Assembly: GCA_018894105.1 (NCBI GenBank)
Contig: CM032129.1
Coordinates: forward strand, 27,173,468-27,237,467
From: Jacaranda mimosifolia
Taxonomy: Eukaryota > Streptophyta > Magnoliopsida > Lamiales > Bignoniaceae
Direction: 5' to 3'
DNA: 64,000 nt
Part shown: positions 1-13,655 of the stretch, piece by piece
Layout: each line of letters opens with the position of its first letter
Numbering within the stretch: the first letter of the stretch is position 1
Made by a program: the position numbers and the translations under genes
The notes under the pieces: model-generated
Told to the model about the DNA's origin: nothing
Databases searched by the model: none
What the model saw: only the letters and a program-made list of their open reading frames with translations

Positions 1-118
1 ATTGTGGACCGGGCTTTGTATTAATCTTGGACTTTTGTCATTACATCCAAACACTTGACATGGCTTGATAAAATTATCTATCAAGCCATGTCCAACAAAC
101 CAAATGTGCCCTTAGCCT
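1..118. mobile_element. End of a MITE-like element with a perfect hairpin
   Basis: A 14-base arm (GACATGGCTTGATA, 57-70) is followed by an 8-base loop and its perfect reverse complement (79-92). The stretch then ends in a motif typical of Tourist-like plant MITE termini (ccaaatgtgccctta). Only one end lies in the window, so target-site duplications cannot be checked. The MITE reading is inferred; the hairpin is seen directly. Confidence 0.4.
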
Positions 119-1690
119 ATTAATTAATCTTGTGTTCTATACTTCTCATATGTTTTTTATTTTCTAATGCACCTATCTTTTATGAGAATGAAATTAGAGT
201 GTAAAATAAAATATGGAAAAAAATAAATTATTATGTTCATTTTCAAATTTTTTTATATAAATACAATTGGATATTCATATTATATTTTGCAATTAGTAGA
301 AAAAAAGTTAACAACAAAAAAATTGTTAACCTTTCAAGCAATCAAAATTAAAAAAATAAAATAAAATCAGTATATTTTTTGATGGATTAAATAATGTCCA
401 GTGTTATAAACTTAAAAAAATTAATGGGTATATTTTCTATTGAAATAACCACGCTATAATTTTTTCAAATAGATTAGAAAAGATCTAAGAACATATATTG
501 ATGTAGTAGTATATAAAAAATAAAAAAGGTTGAATTATACATACTTATGTATATATATAATTACATATATATGAACAAAAAAAATGACAAGCTTTTAAGA
601 TTATAAATATTCAAAAAAGTGAACCAAATTTTAGAAATATTAAAATCAATGAATAGATCTCATCCTATAAAATTATAAATTTAGATGAACAAATAAAAAA
701 GATAAATTAAAAATAAATTATAAAATTTAACAAATAAATTAATAACATGATTCAAAGATTGAGTAAAGGGATGCTAAATCTATAACAATTTAAATAAAAT
801 AAAAATTAAATGTTATCAATAATAGAAGAGAAAAATGTAACTAATAAAAATTAAATTAAATTAAAAAAATATTAAGAGCAATTAATATATATATCATCTC
901 ATAAAATTACAAAAGAACATTTCAAAAAAAATTAAATAAATGAATTGATAACTTAAACTAAGTAATTAAAAAAAAAAAGTTTACAAATTTAATGACAATA
1001 AAAATTAAATGATAGACTTTATTTATGATTGAAAAAGAAATTATAGCATTAAAACTCAAAAAATTATCTCCCATCATGTAACATACCCAAAACAAATAAA
1101 AAAAAAAGTGAACAATAAACATTTTGATGAATGAAAAAAAGAGGCACACAAAGATATAAAGGGGGGGAAAAATAAAAAGGCACACAAAGATTAGAGTGGA
1201 AGAAATGTTGAAAATTTTATTGTCGTAGATTTGAATTTCCTTAAAGGAGCGAGATCTCAATTTTAAAAAGTTTTTCTTATTTATTTTTTAATTATAATTG
1301 TACTTTCATAGTCTGGTTCAATCCATCTTGTGATGAACTAATTTGGTCGGATTGGATTAGTAATTCAGATGCAACAGAAAAAGAGCTATTAACTGCATCA
1401 TCTCAAGCTGATATTTCAATCACACATCAGTTTTCTTTTTGTGATCATTTAGAAGAGAGGAATGATTTCTTGAGATCAACTTTGAATTTTTTATTTTGAC
1501 CTTGAAAGAAGGAAAAAAATTACTACGCAGAACCAATCATATGAGCTCAAAAATATGGACACTGTATGTACATATCATATCTGAGCATTATCAAGACAAC
1601 TTTTCTATCTACTCCAGAACATATATTCTGGTGAAGAGAAAACAAAATAAAGCCAGAAACAAAGACAAAAGAGATAAAAAGAACAATCAA
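119..1690. other. AT-rich intergenic DNA, no gene recognised
   Basis: Very AT-rich sequence with homopolymer runs. Short open frames here are low-complexity and match no family I know. The last few hundred bases should contain the 3' UTR of the receptor kinase, which is transcribed leftward and stops at 1698. About 60 bases near 118-180 resemble 35238-35300. Confidence 0.5.
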
Positions 1691-1697
1691 TAATTCA

Positions 1698-4600
1698 TCA
1701 TCTGCCATCCCCAATTATATCATGAAGCATGGGCTTGGCAGGATTTACTGGTGAATAATTAGTTGAATCTGCTACCATCATTGTGCTTGTTGTCGTATTG
1801 ATATGACTAATCTCAGCATTTGATGTTGAACTATCGGTGTTCGACATAAAGGTTGTTTGGTCATTAAACTTCCAGTCGGTAAGGTAGCCGGGTCTTGTAG
1901 TTACAGAAGCCACGTCTATGTCTCCAGAAAGCATGGCAACAACACGGGACATTGCTGGCCGTAGGGCCGGAGATGCTTGAGTGCATAGAAGAGCTATACC
2001 AATAATCCTTCTTACTTCATCAGCATCATATTGATCTAACGTTGGGTCTACCAGCTCGATTTCCCTGTCATTTTCGTGAAGGTTCCAAGCCTGAAAAACA
2101 GCATATGAAACATTCATTAGAACGAATCCAACATAGGTTCTTGTCCCGTGATTAGCTTTATTTTGACAAAACATAGGTTCTTGTCAATATGGAGCATAAT
2201 GCACAAAGGTTTGGACCAGAAGAGCGTACCCATTCAAGAAGATATATCATATCATCTTCCAAACTTGAGTCAGAATTTGGCCTTCCACTGATGATCTCCA
2301 GAGCGACAACTCCAAAGCTGAATGTATCAGCCTTTTCAGTAAGATGTCCACGCATAGCATATTCCGGAGCTAGATACCCACTACAAGAATGAACCAGAAA
2401 AAGAACTCGATTATGCTATCATTTTAGCTAGTCTAATTCAAAGTTGAAATGTAAGCTTGAACCTGGATTTTAAGACAGAAACAAGAAAAGGAACACTATG
2501 AATCTTGAATTTGTGAATCTTACATTGTGCCTGCAACCCGAGTGCTTATATGTGTCTTTTTGTCATCATACAATTTGGCCAAGCCAAAATCTGAAATTTT
2601 AGGGGTGAGATCAGAATCAAGCAGAATGTTGCTGGCCTTCACATCCCTATGAACAATTCGTAGTCGGGATTCTTCGTGAAGATAAGCAAGGCCCTTTCCT
2701 ACTCCCAAGCATATGTCGAAACGTGTTGGCCAGTCAAGAAATAAAATTTTACTCCCTGTTCCATTAGAGCAGATCAATACAAAATCTGAGAGTTCAAAAA
2801 AAGCTTTTTTATAACATGGATAAAATGCTGCAAGGTTATAATTTACCACTTCCAAACAATAGTTGATCAAGACTCTTGTTCTCAAGATACTCATAAACAA
2901 GCAAGCGTTTATCTCCCTCGATGCAGCAACCGTACAATTTCACAAGGTTACGGTGCTGAACAGCAGATATAGTAGCAATTTCTGCCACGAACTGACTCTT
3001 CCCTTGATGGGATGCCACAGATAACTGTTTAACAGCAACTACTCTTCCATCTCCAAGTGTTCCCTGTCAGACAAATTTGATCGTACACATGTTATAGCTC
3101 TCGTGTTCTACATATATAAACAAAGATCATGACAGAGTGTCTTAGGAATGACCAAGAAAACATAAACTTAATTTTTTCTAAGGTCATTTTCTTGTTCGTG
3201 TTATGGATGTGTGAACTTAATGCGCAGTCAATTTACAAGAATCTTAGACTTCAAATAGTATTTACCTTGTAAACAGGCCCAAATCCTCCCTCTCCGAGCT
3301 TATTAGCAGGATTGAAGTCATCTGTTGCTGCTCTAAGCTCAGCATAACTAAACGTGTAGGGCCGTGCATCAATCCCCAATAACTCTGCAAATTAGATACA
3401 TTGTGCCATTAAGTTCAGAAGGTGATTAACTAATAACTCTTGCTTCCGAGTATAATATTTTCAGTCTTGCGATAACTTAAAATTCTACAGATTCATTGGT
3501 TTCTGAGTCTTCTGAGTTTTTCCTTTCTTACCTTCATCCTCAAAGTTTTTCTGCTTTTTTCTTCTCCAGAGCACATAATACAGTGCAAGAAAAGAAAGCA
3601 AACTTGCAGCTGCAACTCCAACAACAATCCCCACGATCAGACCAGTCCGGTTCTTCTCCCCACCAGGAGGCTTGTTTGCAACAGTTGGATTAAAATCTGT
3701 ACAAAAAACTAAGTGATCAATATTGGGATGAGATAAAAGAAAACAAACTTCAAAACTTCTGAGAGCAGTCTTGTTTTTTCTGAATTCTTACGTACTTGGT
3801 GTTGCACTTATTGCTGAAATAGAAGGCCCATAGGTGCCTTGAGCAGGTACACAACAAGTCCCTTTTCCTGCCCAGAAAAGATGGATTTCAAGATAGTTTT
3901 CCGACACCTGAACTCTGAATTCCCTCACAACAGCTCTCAAAGATGCTCCACCAGCCTCTCTTCGTATGTCAAAATCCTTCAACACCCGATTCCCCTGGAG
4001 CACATATAACTTGGTTACTGAACAGGAAACAAACCAAATATAAATATATCTGTCAAAGTACACTTTAAAATATTTGCCCGGTTTGGATTAAGTGTGAAAA
4101 AGAAATACATGTTGATGAAGGTTCTATTTTAACACTGACCTGGATATAAATATCAAAAACTCGTCTTCCAACACTCCTCCAAGTCCTAGTACCTTGGATT
4201 GCTGTCTCTGCAAACTGGAGGCTCACATTGTAACTACCATTTTCCAGGCCCAAGCCATAGTATCTTAATGATCCAGCCGAAAGTCGAGCAGTTTGGAACA
4301 ACTCTGAGTCCAGAGTATTAGTAAATTGTGAAGAAGAGGAGCTTTTATATTGTGGACTGTTGCTATCAGAAGGCAAACCAGCATTGCTAACTGCCCATCT
4401 GCCTGTACGGGTCATGTAATATGTTGCTGGACCAAGAGTCTCGTTATCCATTTCATATACAATCTGGTCAGAAGATGTAATCTGCCGCCCACCACATTTA
4501 ATAGCGAAGCTGGAGTCTGTAGAAAATCATCCAGAAAGAATCTGTCAATTGTCAGTGATGATATTAACTTGGTAAAATTCACCAAAGGGAAACTGTGTGT

Positions 4601-7600
4601 TCATCATTAACACTTGAATCATTTGGGATCTATTATATATCACTTACAAATGGGTGATCCTCGATTGCAAAGAAAATTCCTCTGAAGACAATCCAATCCA
4701 GAAGGCAAAGCACTGAAAAACAAAAAAAGATTAGTTATGACCAATATATATCACAAGATGAGAAAAAATGTCTAGAAACCAAGGAACATATCTAAATTGA
4801 AATTTTGCATGGCACGTGTATTCATAAATTACCTGCCATTAGAATTATCAGTGGTGAAGTTGTTGGCAACCAAATTACTACATCAAAGAAAATATTGATG
4901 TCAGTGTGAACTAGAGCAGTTTAAAAAACGAGAAAATGTTGGAAAGGACTACTGAATATGACATATCTAAAAACAGTTAAAAATGTAAGAAGATCCAAAT
5001 TCGTTCAATCATACAGTTGTAAGTTCTGCCCACTGATCCATGATGGAAAGCTTCCTGACAATTCGTTGTATGACAGATCTCTGCAAGAAAATAATAGGAT
5101 GTTAGGCTTGCATTCCATCCTGCTGAATCTTGTATCTTTGGTTTCTTAAAAAAATACTATAATCAAATTTTCATTAAAGAACCCCAGCACTCTATCGACT
5201 AGTGCAAGTTCATACATTGGAATTTGGATCTAATAGAAAACACGAGTCAAAGCAACTTCCGTAGCATGAAACTCACATATTTTGGAGAGGTGGACTCTTT
5301 TGGGATGGCAGTGCACCAGTTAACATGTTATTGCCCAGAAACCTGAAGATTGAGAATGGCAAAAATAAGTAGCTTTTCTTATGTTACTGAATCTTTTTGT
5401 TTGGCCCACTTGGACATCTTTTTATAGATGTCCAAAACTCCAAATAGGTTTTGGAAATTGAGCTCTGAATCATGTATAACTAGTTCAGAAGTACTTACAA
5501 GTGAGTGAGAGAATTGTGATTGAATAGCAAATCTGAAATTCTTCCTGTGAAATTGTTGAAGCTCAAATCCCTGAAACACAGAGAATTACCATGTTTTGGG
5601 GATGATCAATCGTAACTGAAATGTAAGTATATATAATTAACTGTAAGAGATTTCACGTTCATATCAAGATATGCAGATGTGTAATTGAAAATCAAACTGT
5701 GGCAGATATACTTACAGGAGGGTCAAACTCTGAAATTCACCAAAATATGAAGGGATGGAACCAGAAATATTATTGTTCCGCAAAACTCTGCCAAAAGAGT
5801 CGGCCATGTTTAGAACTTGCCAATCAAAAGTGAAAAAAAGAATCTTATTTCCTTACAAGGTAGCCAGAGACGTCATATTTCTGAGGAAGTCCAGCGAAGA
5901 GCTCCCGTTAGATAGATCACTTATTCGCCTAAGCACCACATTCAAACAAAAAGATTAGCTTCTGCACAGCATTAGAACACACACGCTATTATGAAACTAT
6001 AAAGAGGAAAGGAGTTGATAACACTTACAAGTCATTTAAAGAAGTTAAATTGGAAAATGATTGTGGTATTGGACCTTGAAATGAATTTCCTTGAAACCTC
6101 CTGTATAAATGTACAAAATATATAAAATGGAGGAGGTTAGCGAAATTCTGGAATATTCATGTACAAATTACTACAACATATACTGAAATTATTAGGACAG
6201 AAATAAGCTTAATCAGGCACATTTGATATGCATAGAAATCAGAAAGAAAATGGGATTTTGTCTCACAGTGCAATGAGATTTGACCAGCTTCCAATAAAGT
6301 CGGGTATCCGGCCTGTGAGTTCATTGTCTGATGCCCACCTGAAACCCAAACAAGCATTTCAAACCACTGAAAGTTAGAACAAATGATTTCTTCGCCATAT
6401 AAAGGTTTAAAGAAAGTAGAGGAGATATAGTTTATCTTATTGCTCTTACACTCTCTCCATACTCTGTAGACTAGCGAATGATGGAGGTATTGGACCACTA
6501 ACTCCAGCGCTATCAAAGTATCTGGCAAGATGAAAGATAAAATAAGTATTTCTATTTTCGAGTCAGTAAAAAATGTGGGGCTTAGGATGAATCGAGTCAG
6601 TAGTTCCTCGTAAACTTTCACATTTAAGTTTATTTTGAATTAGAACAAGTCTAAGGCAAAAATACTACTAAGGTGCAGATTGCGACAGCATATGAGGAAT
6701 TTAAATGTTCACAATCCTCTAGTAAATGGCTTCTTAGATTCCATACGAATGCATTAGAACTTACATCTGTGTTAGTCTTGATAAGTTCCCAAGCTCCGAT
6801 GGTAAAGGGCCCGAGAAGTTGTTTGTGCCAAAGCCCCTGCACATGAGCAACACATAATAGCACTGTGTAAATGAACATCTAAAGTGATGAGACAATTTCC
6901 AAATTTTCAAATAAGTATTCTGTGTAAAGAACTATATGCTTGCATGAAAGGAGACTAGATTTTGCAGGTTAAAAATCGCATGAATGAAACTAAAGAGGAA
7001 CTCACAATGATCTCAAGTCAGTCAGTAGTCCAAGTTCCCTCGGAAGCTCCCCAGATAATGCATTTATGCCAATGCTCCTAATAATACGAAATCACAAATT
7101 TTCAAGATTTTCTCCATGCAAACATGGTTGGTTGAGAATGAAATGTAAATCATGAGAAGGGCAAAAGATGGTATACAAATACTGCATGCTACGGAGGTTG
7201 CCAATGGATGCGGGAAGTGGACCTGTCAAATAATTTTGGCGCAAATCTCTGCACCAAAGAAGAAAAAATTTAATGTTCTAGCATCAGCAAAACCTAAGAA
7301 ACAACATATGACTATTTATGATACCATAAACTGAATTAAAACATACATATTAGTGAGAAAAGTCAAATTCCAGAGCTCATCTGGGATTGGACCCGCAACA
7401 TCCGATGCATAAACTCTCCTGTAAAAGAATAAAAGTAGGATATAATCTGCCAACTTTACCGCTTGTACTACATCAAAGCAAATTAATTAGAGGATATATC
7501 TGTAAGACACATCCGAAGAAAAATGAAGGTGGTCATAGTTAGAAAGTCTAGATATATTGGCTCGTCTATTTATGCATTTTACTTACAGAGCAGTAATGTG

Positions 7601-9549
7601 GCAAGTAGAGCCATTATTGGAGCAGTCGCACTTAATGCCCGGATTAATGTTTTCAATATCAGTTGCATCGATGGCAGCACCGCTACATAATTCACCACTA
7701 ACGTTCCATTCATTTGTTGCTGAAATCCCCCATCTCTCGAACATGGTGTTCACAGCTCTTGCTGTAAATCAAATTATGAGCTTATTCATATGTTGTTAAT
7801 TATAAGCCCTCAAAAACAGAAGTAAAAATATAGTGAGAGCTCATTTGCTTGGTGTGTTTGGATTAGACATCATACGCATAGTTATGATAAATAATGGGTT
7901 ATTGTATATCTTATCTAATATTTGTTTGTAAATTTGAAATAACTTGATATTCAATTCTAATTGTTTGCTTGGCATGATTATCTCATTTGACAAATTACAA
8001 TTCATTTCCAACTTAGGTTGGAAAACATTTCATACTCTAAGGCTTTGATACACTAGCCAAGTTTGGCCTTAAATGCATGACGGGTCATAACTATATCAAG
8101 AACTTTTAAAAATGAACTAAACATTGAAATTGAATTCGATTATTTATTTATCATGCAATATCAAAACCAGCAAACGAGCTCTTAGTATATTTATTGTAGC
8201 ATTTTACTTGTTCTAATCAAGAATTTCTTTATTGAGCTAGCTAAAAATTTAGTTATTCTAGTTAGTCATTTGCACTAGAGAGTAAATTAGCCCATTGATA
8301 AAAGCAGATGAGAGAATTTCATGAGGAGATGATGGGAAAATCTATTAGCTCATAGTGTTATGAGCTCGTCCGCAGCCAAACTAAAGATAGGATTTATTCA
8401 CGAGCGAATGGGAAAATCAAACAAGCTTTTGACAATTAATGAAAGCAACTTATGGTTGGAGGGAAGATAAAAAAAAAAGGGGATAAGAGCAAACAAGTCA
8501 AAAGAGGAAAAGTAAATTTAACAATTGGGAAGTTGGTTGGTTCATAACAATTTCAGAAAAAAGAGCAGTTATTGACATTGAGAGAATACTATTTGTTAAT
8601 TATGACAATTGGTGGATTTTATTTACATGCTTTCGTCATTTAGATGTTGGTTCACACCATCTTTTATGTTCCATTTAAATGATTAGCTAGACCCTCTTAC
8701 TTGCTATTTGTTTGAATTTATTTAAAAAAAATTATAAGATCTTACATATTATTGAACTTCTTTTTTTTTTTTGAATTTATAAGATGTTCAACTTTATTTT
8801 AGAAGTAATTAATGAAATTTTTTGAATAAAATAAGATTTTAGAATTTAATAATGATAATTATATAATAACTACGGCTAAAGTTAAAAGAGTTCGATAAAA
8901 TCGTAAAAATAAATTGAGAATTCATTATTCTTTTCAAAAAGAATTTATGAGACCTGATCATCTTAATTTGAAAGCTTATAGATTGTTTTCTAATTTTATA
9001 TAATTTTTATTAAGAAATAATATTTTCTAAATTTAACTTACCGATAAATATAAATATAAAAGACATCATCAATTAAATTTATTTTTGAGTGATACTCAAT
9101 TACAATACAAATCATTAAAACAAATACATAATTCAATAACAAAATAAGATTAAATTAAGAATTTCACAATTTTCATTTTCTAGCTAAATTCCTAGATCAC
9201 AATTGGAATGGGCTGAATGATCCTAGTAAGGCTACGAGGCGAAATTCAAGATTTAGTTCAACAAAACTCAATTTGAAGTGCGACTAACGAGAATCGCACC
9301 AACTAAACTGCAACTTTTATTCATTTGATCTTTTAATTTTTTTTGCAAGTTAAAACGATACACCGAATTAAACATGAATAAGACGGAAAAAAACAACTGC
9401 ATACCTTCAGCAGGATCCGTGGTGGCATTAGCAGTTCTATTTTGAGCTCGGGCAGTGTCCACCAGTTGGCCAAAGGCGAAAACAAACCACAAGACCGCCA
9501 GAAACCACCGTGAGTTGAGACGCCTTCGAGGTGGCGCCGCCGCCGTCAT
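1698..9549 (-). CDS. LRR/malectin receptor-like serine/threonine kinase (LRR-VIII-2 type)
   Basis: Plasma-membrane receptor kinase, 1044 aa in 24 exons (high to low): 9549-9405, 7761-7587, 7418-7347, 7248-7177, 7077-7006, 6836-6765, 6521-6450, 6338-6267, 6100-6029, 5928-5857, 5787-5716, 5570-5499, 5342-5277, 5080-5015, 4877-4833, 4712-4648, 4516-4140, 3994-3796, 3696-3532, 3384-3266, 3063-2847, 2755-2524, 2380-2230, 2090-1698. All introns read GT-AG and the lengths sum to 3135 nt with frame kept. Order: signal peptide (about 1-36), LRRs (about 107-391, ten exons of exactly 72 nt, one repeat each), malectin domain (about 428-615), TM helix (about 638-660), kinase (about 704-975). Seen: glycine loop [11 protein letters not shown] 704-714, K726 in VAVK, HRD 822-824, DFG 842-844, so catalytically intact and RD type. 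The layout is that of Arabidopsis At1g56130/At1g56140 relatives. The ligand is unknown. Confidence 0.96.
8690..9010 (-). mobile_element. MITE copy in intron 1 of the receptor kinase
   Basis: This AT-rich stretch matches, in reverse orientation, the element at 34391-34782. It also matches the copy at about 24625-24905, with shared blocks around ttataagat and the taaaatcgtaaaaataa region. It lies inside the 1643-nt first intron (7762-9404) and accounts for part of its length. Ends were not resolved. Confidence 0.5.
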
Positions 9550-9745
9550 ATTTTGGAGGAATAGAAGAATTGTATGAGAAAAGTACTGGTGAGCAATTTT
9601 TGGCGGTGGAGGGTGGAAATAGAGTTACATATATATGATGATTCAGATCGATATATACAGTAAATTTCGACGAACTTTCAAAACTATATCTACAAGGCCA
9701 CAGCCTCTTCCACATGTATTATTATATATATGTTTTCCAAAATTT
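9550..9745 (-). promoter_or_regulatory. 5' leader and core-promoter candidates of the receptor kinase
   Basis: Sequence just upstream of the start codon. Read on the minus strand there are TATA-like candidates at about 9649-9661 (CTGTATATATCG) and 9718-9732 (ACATATATATAATAAT), about 100 and 175 bases before the ATG. No transcript start can be read directly, so this is positional inference. Confidence 0.35.
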
Positions 9746-9989
9746 CAACTATGAATAAAAAAATGAATGTTCATACATACATGCGCCCGGATATACTTTC
9801 GCCCAATAAAAGAGAACAAGTACGTACCCACTGGATCTTCTTACTTTCATCTTCGGGTTTTTTTGCAACCCGTGCATGAATAATTTCGGGTCAGCCCGTT
9901 CTTGACTTCTCTAATTCTTTTTATTTTCCTTTTCATCTATTTGTTGTTTTCCTCCTTTTCATTTTTCAGGAGCTTTGGATTTGATTCGT

Positions 9990-10150
9990 TTGGAAACTTT
10001 GAATCATCTATTCTATTATCCATTTCATCTTTCATTCTAATGTGATGTATTGTATATATACTAAATGTGTTTTATTCTCAATCAATTATTTTTATAAAAA
10101 AATATTTAATTCATGTGTCATATATTCATGAAACGAAATAGAAGATAAAG
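9990..10150 (+). mobile_element. Short MITE, copy 1 of 3
   Basis: About 150 bases, beginning in ttcatctttcattctaa and containing attatttttataaaaaaata. A related copy lies at 49300-49440 in the same orientation and another at 38011-38180 in reverse. Terminal inverted repeats rich in 'ttcat...atgaa' are visible but imperfect. Confidence 0.5.
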
Positions 10151-10439
10151 TACAAATTGAAATAGATTATACAAACTGGGATTTTGGGACATGGAGGATA
10201 TATGCAATTGGGTATTTTATTTCTTCCAACATCTCGATTAAGTACTTACAAAAGTTATGATAATCAACTATTTAGTATTTTTTTAAGCTCTGAATTAAGG
10301 TGTAAAGTTTGAGGTACTTTTAGATCATATATCTCACACTACAAATCTTAACTACTGCTTTTTGTAAATAATAATTGAAAATACTTAAAATTGCTTAACC
10401 TTTTATAATATTGTGGTCTCAGAAACTATATTAAATTCA

Positions 10440-12945
10440 GAGGATTTGGAATATTGAAAGGAATATAACATATATTATATATATGGACACAAACAAGGAG
10501 CAAGCATTGAATTATCTACTTCATTGTAGGACCATTAATGTACCTTAACTGATCATGTTAAAAAGACACCATTGTCTATTTCTTTATTTAACTTTTTTGT
10601 TTTCTCTGAAGATAAACTATGAAATACCGACTCAAGTGAAGCGTATTTCAACAATTCATCATTGGCTTAATTAAGTGCGTTGTTGTAATTTGATTTGATA
10701 TTATCTAAATATCTTTCTTTCGACAAAGAAGCATACGGCATATGATATAATTGCTGTACCCACCAAAACGGCCGAGTCAACCAATCCAAGGAAAATTATC
10801 ATTTATAAGAGATAAGTTGATAGAAGAACCCTCTAAACCATCCAATGTCGACATGCGCATTATGTGGCTTCGCTTCTTTTGTATTAACTAGTAATTTTGG
10901 CTACAACATATAATAAATAAAATAAATATTTATTTTTAGTATAACCAATTTTTTAAATAACATTTGATATTTATTTAACATTTTAGTATAATGACACCAA
11001 ATTATAATAAGATGATAATTATTGTTTGTAAATGGCAGTTACTAATAAGATGAGAGTTAAGGAAAAGAAGTGAGGGCATTTTAAGTAAATCAAACGAAAA
11101 TATACCAAAAAGGAGGTAGATGTTTTATTAATAGTACGTATGGTTGTGACATATAGTTTTTATGTGTATAAGATTATTATCAATTATTTTGAGAGCATAA
11201 ATTGGGAGTTGAGAGTATGCGTGGGAGGAAAACAATTATGGACATAGTGAACTTTACGTGCGTCAGTGTGGGAAGAATTATGGATTATTTGTAGGACCAT
11301 CTATACTATTATAGAAAGAAAGAGTGTTTTATCTCAAACATGGAAATTATTGCGTATGAATTTACAAATTTCACCCTCTAAATTTCTATAAAATAAATAC
11401 AAAGATATAATGATAAAATTAGAAATTCATGCATATTAGAAATAGTTACGATACCAATTTTGAATGTATCAAATTTGCCTGTTTGTCACATATATCCAAT
11501 TAATTAGTCAGAGTAAAATTGTAATGTAATGTCCAAATGACCACCTATTTATCAATAATTTTCATTATTTCTCCTATAACTACTAATATACTAAAAAATT
11601 CTTATTATTTCTCCTAAAACTACTAATATACTACAAATTTTATCATTATTTTTATTCTATATTTAGTTTTCATTATTTTTTTGGAGTGGACTATTTTTTT
11701 AAGGTGCACAGCAATTGAATTTTTCATATTATTGCAGCTATTATTGATATTTATTATTTTATTAAATTTGGATGTTTACATAAGATAAACATATGATATA
11801 ATTATATTGTCTTTTATGAATATAAAATTTCTTTTTTTGGTTGATACAGCATAAATTTATCAAAATTTAAATAAGGCAGCCCAAATCTCTTTATTACTTT
11901 TTGTCACTGTTCCAGAATCCCACGACCTTTCCCAAAATAATGTTCAAATCTCATAAATGGCGCAACATTTGAACCGTTTTTGGAATATGTTTTCATGACA
12001 TAGTTTCAGGTTTTAGTGTTTTTAAAGTTGGAAAAAGTATTAATTATTGTTTTTGTAAAAATCAAAATATATTTGTATGACTTAGGTAAATTTATAGAGT
12101 AAAATACATATAGATTTAAAAATTATTTAATTTATATTTTTTATATATGAAAATATCTGATTTGGAAAGATGTGTATATTTTAGTATTGTTGGAGTGGAT
12201 TATAAGTTTTTTATATGTCAAATCAATTTAATTTTAATAAATGTGATGTAAGATAGTAGAATATGTTTGAAAATAAAAGTGAATAGTATTTTTAATAAGA
12301 AAAGATCAAGACAAATATATTTCTATATTTTAAATAGTAAAACTTGAAAAGATTTTTAAAATATAAATAAACAACCTCCAAATAACTTGAGGAAAAAAGT
12401 TAAACTAGAAGAAAAGAATAGTTTCACTAAATCTCATATGAACATCAGGTCTTCATTTTGTTAGGAATGTCGATATGTTAAATTTAAATACATTTGTCAA
12501 AACTTGAAATCTAACTCATCAAAATATGATTATGAATTTGAAATTTGATTCATCTTGACTTGTATAAACCGAATAGCTTGGACTTATTAGAATCTTTTTA
12601 TTGTTTAAAAAATACTTTTTAAAAATTAATAATATCATAATATTTTTTGCAAAAATATGTTATTAATTAATAAAGAATTAATTGCCTAAAAAAACATACA
12701 TATACACATGTGCTTGTGTTTAGATTGCCTAAAGAAATTTAAATATATTTATAATTTTTATATAAGTAATGAAAGCATAAATTATTTATGATTATACATT
12801 AAAGGATATTATATTCATGATTATAGTGAGTGCCTATTTAATATACCTATATATACACACATTATATAAATAAATACATAACAAATAATATTTGTTTATA
12901 CCACATTTTAGTGATTTGGGTTTTCGAGTTTGAAACCTAAAATTA
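10440..12945 (+). repeat. Segmental duplication, copy A (least disrupted)
   Basis: Non-coding block whose order is repeated in segment B: 10559-11620 matches 15738-16843, 11624-11880 matches 17848-18315, and 11880-12945 matches 29165-30275. Parts also recur in segment C (for example 10490-10555 matches 46929-46990). Copy A lacks the large insertions of B, so it shows the pre-insertion sites. Compared with B and C it has lost roughly 60 bases near 11868. I see no conserved open frame. A Helitron-like start motif (TCTATACTATTATA) lies near 11292. Confidence 0.85.
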
Positions 12946-13103
12946 GGGTTGTAAATGGATATTAAAAGGTATGAATACACTGTATCCTTATTCATATCCA
13001 TTTAAGTTTTATAATATCCATATTCATATCCGACGGATATTTTTTTAATAATATCCAAATTCATATATGCCAGATATTATCCACATTTGATGGTAATTAT
13101 TGC
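12946..13103. repeat. TATCCATA-rich AT repeat
   Basis: Repeated 'atatccatattcatatcc'-like words lie between the end of copy A and the Gypsy LTR. This resembles a common plant dispersed repeat, but I cannot define its ends. Confidence 0.3.
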
Positions 13104-13599
13104 TGTGGACATGCTAAAAGATCGTTTTACCCCTTACTATAATTAAAAATACCCCCACAAGACAGGATCCGTGTCTTTTTACGCATGTCGGGTCACGACT
13201 CGAATGAACCCGACCCGGATCGGGCAGAATGCTGGACCATTGATCAGCTAATGATCCCACGCGTGGTACAGTGCCAGCACGATCTGTACAGGAAGGACCA
13301 AGCGTTGCCTATAAAAAGCATATCCAGCATAGTTCTAGGTCAAGTCATATCACCTAACTACCACCTACTATCTACATCTTATTCTCTTTTTGATCTCGAA
13401 CTCAATCAATCACCTTACTGACTTGGGCATCGGAGGGCCTTAGCTAAGGATGATCTTAGCGAGCCTAACGTGTTCTCTTGTGGTTAGGTTAGAAGCCCAA
13501 AATTCACTTGTGCGGTTTCGGGTCAAGGTCCTAACTGCGATCAAGGGTACAAGGGACATTTCGGATCGAGGTCATATCCATGGACCCCGAGCCGCATCA
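13104..13599 (+). repeat. 5' LTR of the truncated Gypsy element
   Basis: Ends in CATCA directly before the primer-binding site. It has a TATA box at 13310-13318 and a transcribed tail typical of plant Gypsy LTRs. No partner LTR is present in the window, so its left edge is an estimate. Confidence 0.6.
13310..13318 (+). promoter_or_regulatory. TATA box of the Gypsy LTR
   Basis: TATAAAAAG sits about 290 bases before the LTR end, as expected for the U3/R junction of an LTR promoter. Confidence 0.6.
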
Positions 13600-13601
13600 G
13601 T

Positions 13602-13619
13602 TGGCGTCGTCTGTGGGAA
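13602..13619 (+). other. Primer-binding site (tRNA-Asp-like)
   Basis: TGGCGTCGTCTGTGGGAA directly follows the LTR. Many plant Gypsy elements have the near-identical TGGCGCCGTCTGTGGGAA here, partly complementary to the 3' end of tRNA-Asp. Here one C has become T. Confidence 0.7.
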
Positions 13620-13655
13620 CTCTGATTTGATTCATCGGTAGCAAGAGCTATAAGT

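Noticed and set aside
958..1260. 100-codon hydrophobic frame
   Set aside because: Phenylalanine- and isoleucine-rich because of A/T composition; no homology recognised.
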